Position numbers and translations under genes: made by a program. Shown here one piece after another: positions 63,936-64,000 of a stretch of DNA of 64,000 nt. Position 1 is the stretch's first letter, and the number at the start of each line of letters is the position of its first letter. Below the pieces are notes generated by a model, which saw only the letters and a program-made list of their open reading frames with translations, searched no databases and had not been told where the DNA came from. The stretch is from Actinomycetes bacterium (GTDB lineage Bacteria; Actinomycetota; Actinomycetes; Mycobacteriales; Mycobacteriaceae). Where the stretch lies: positions 1-64,000 of the forward strand of contig JAEYMI010000013.1 in the NCBI GenBank assembly GCA_023461275.1, read 5' to 3'.

Positions 63936-64000
63936 GCTTCCCAACGCACTTCGCCTGTGGACAACGCGATTCGTGATGCACAGGGTCGTAGGCGAGGCTT

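Overview
The window is high-GC DNA with actinobacterial gene structure: GTG/TTG starts, ATGA/GTGA stop-start overlaps and many lipoproteins. A mycolyltransferase (antigen 85-like) gene, a PGRS-type glycine-rich protein, WXG100 proteins, a DUF3558 lipoprotein, a BldC-type regulator and the block hemL / phosphatase / thioredoxin / ccdA / resB / ccsB all point to a mycolic-acid-containing member of the Mycobacteriales. Gordonia is my best guess; this is an inference from content and not a database match.

Layout. (1) 1-5158, minus strand: the 5' 1,719 codons of a giant exported protein, made of a signal region, a Ser/Thr-rich stalk, three ~115-residue Ig/cadherin-like repeats, a YVTN-type beta-propeller and a PGRS-like Gly-Gly-X domain that runs off the window. 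(2) 5.2-9.8 kb: a scarred region with a broken lipoprotein gene, a chimeric kinase/sugar-transferase pseudogene, an intact WXG100 pair (the second member carries ankyrin repeats), a frameshifted formate/nitrite transporter and internally deleted repeat copies. (3) 9.8-25.9 kb: an exopolysaccharide locus, almost all on the minus strand. It has two GT4-like transferases, a GT2, a GT-A-like transferase, a Wzx-type flippase, a polyprenyl-phosphate sugar transferase, a chain-length/tyrosine kinase, an acyltransferase, a GH79-like lipoprotein, a DUF1972 glycosyltransferase and a broken UDP-glucose dehydrogenase; a divergent Wzy/ligase-like polymerase follows. (4) 25.9-41.2 kb: a TetR regulator, a Dabb protein, a DUF3558 lipoprotein, a low-molecular-weight tyrosine phosphatase (the probable partner of the kinase), GH16 and GH26-like secreted hydrolases, an OafA-type acyltransferase, a cellulose-synthase-like GT2, a secretory lipase, an SGNH hydrolase, a mycolyltransferase-like protein and a SanA/YdcF protein. 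(5) 41.8-46.8 kb: a Clp_N-domain protein with its small HTH regulator, a LuxR-type HTH protein and a MacB/LolCDE-type ABC exporter. (6) 47.4-53.0 kb: a small carrier-protein system. A stand-alone acyl carrier protein is divergent from a coupled operon of an acyl-CoA-dehydrogenase-like flavoprotein, a class-II-synthetase-like amino acid:[carrier protein] ligase and a double alpha/beta-hydrolase with a Cys nucleophile; a Cds1-like PLP enzyme follows convergently. (7) 53.0-64.0 kb: housekeeping genes, namely BldC and XRE regulators, the cytochrome c maturation block with hemL, and secreted and membrane proteins including a PrsW protease.

The best candidate for an undescribed system is the carrier-protein operon in (6). 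Its ligase keeps the Cys/Glu/Cys zinc triad of carrier-protein-charging synthetase paralogues, and the neighbours offer an oxidation step and a Cys-based acyl-transfer step. The second theme is repeat biology. One ~76-bp palindromic element (ends GTGACACAGCCTCGGT / ACCGAGGCTGTGTCAC) occurs eight times, two homologous 21-bp arrays flank a GH26-like gene in inverted orientation, a 245-bp unit is tandemly duplicated, and the 3' end of the Clp_N gene is reiterated downstream of itself.

I saw no rRNA, tRNA, CRISPR array or intact transposase. All function calls come from reading motifs; no search was run.
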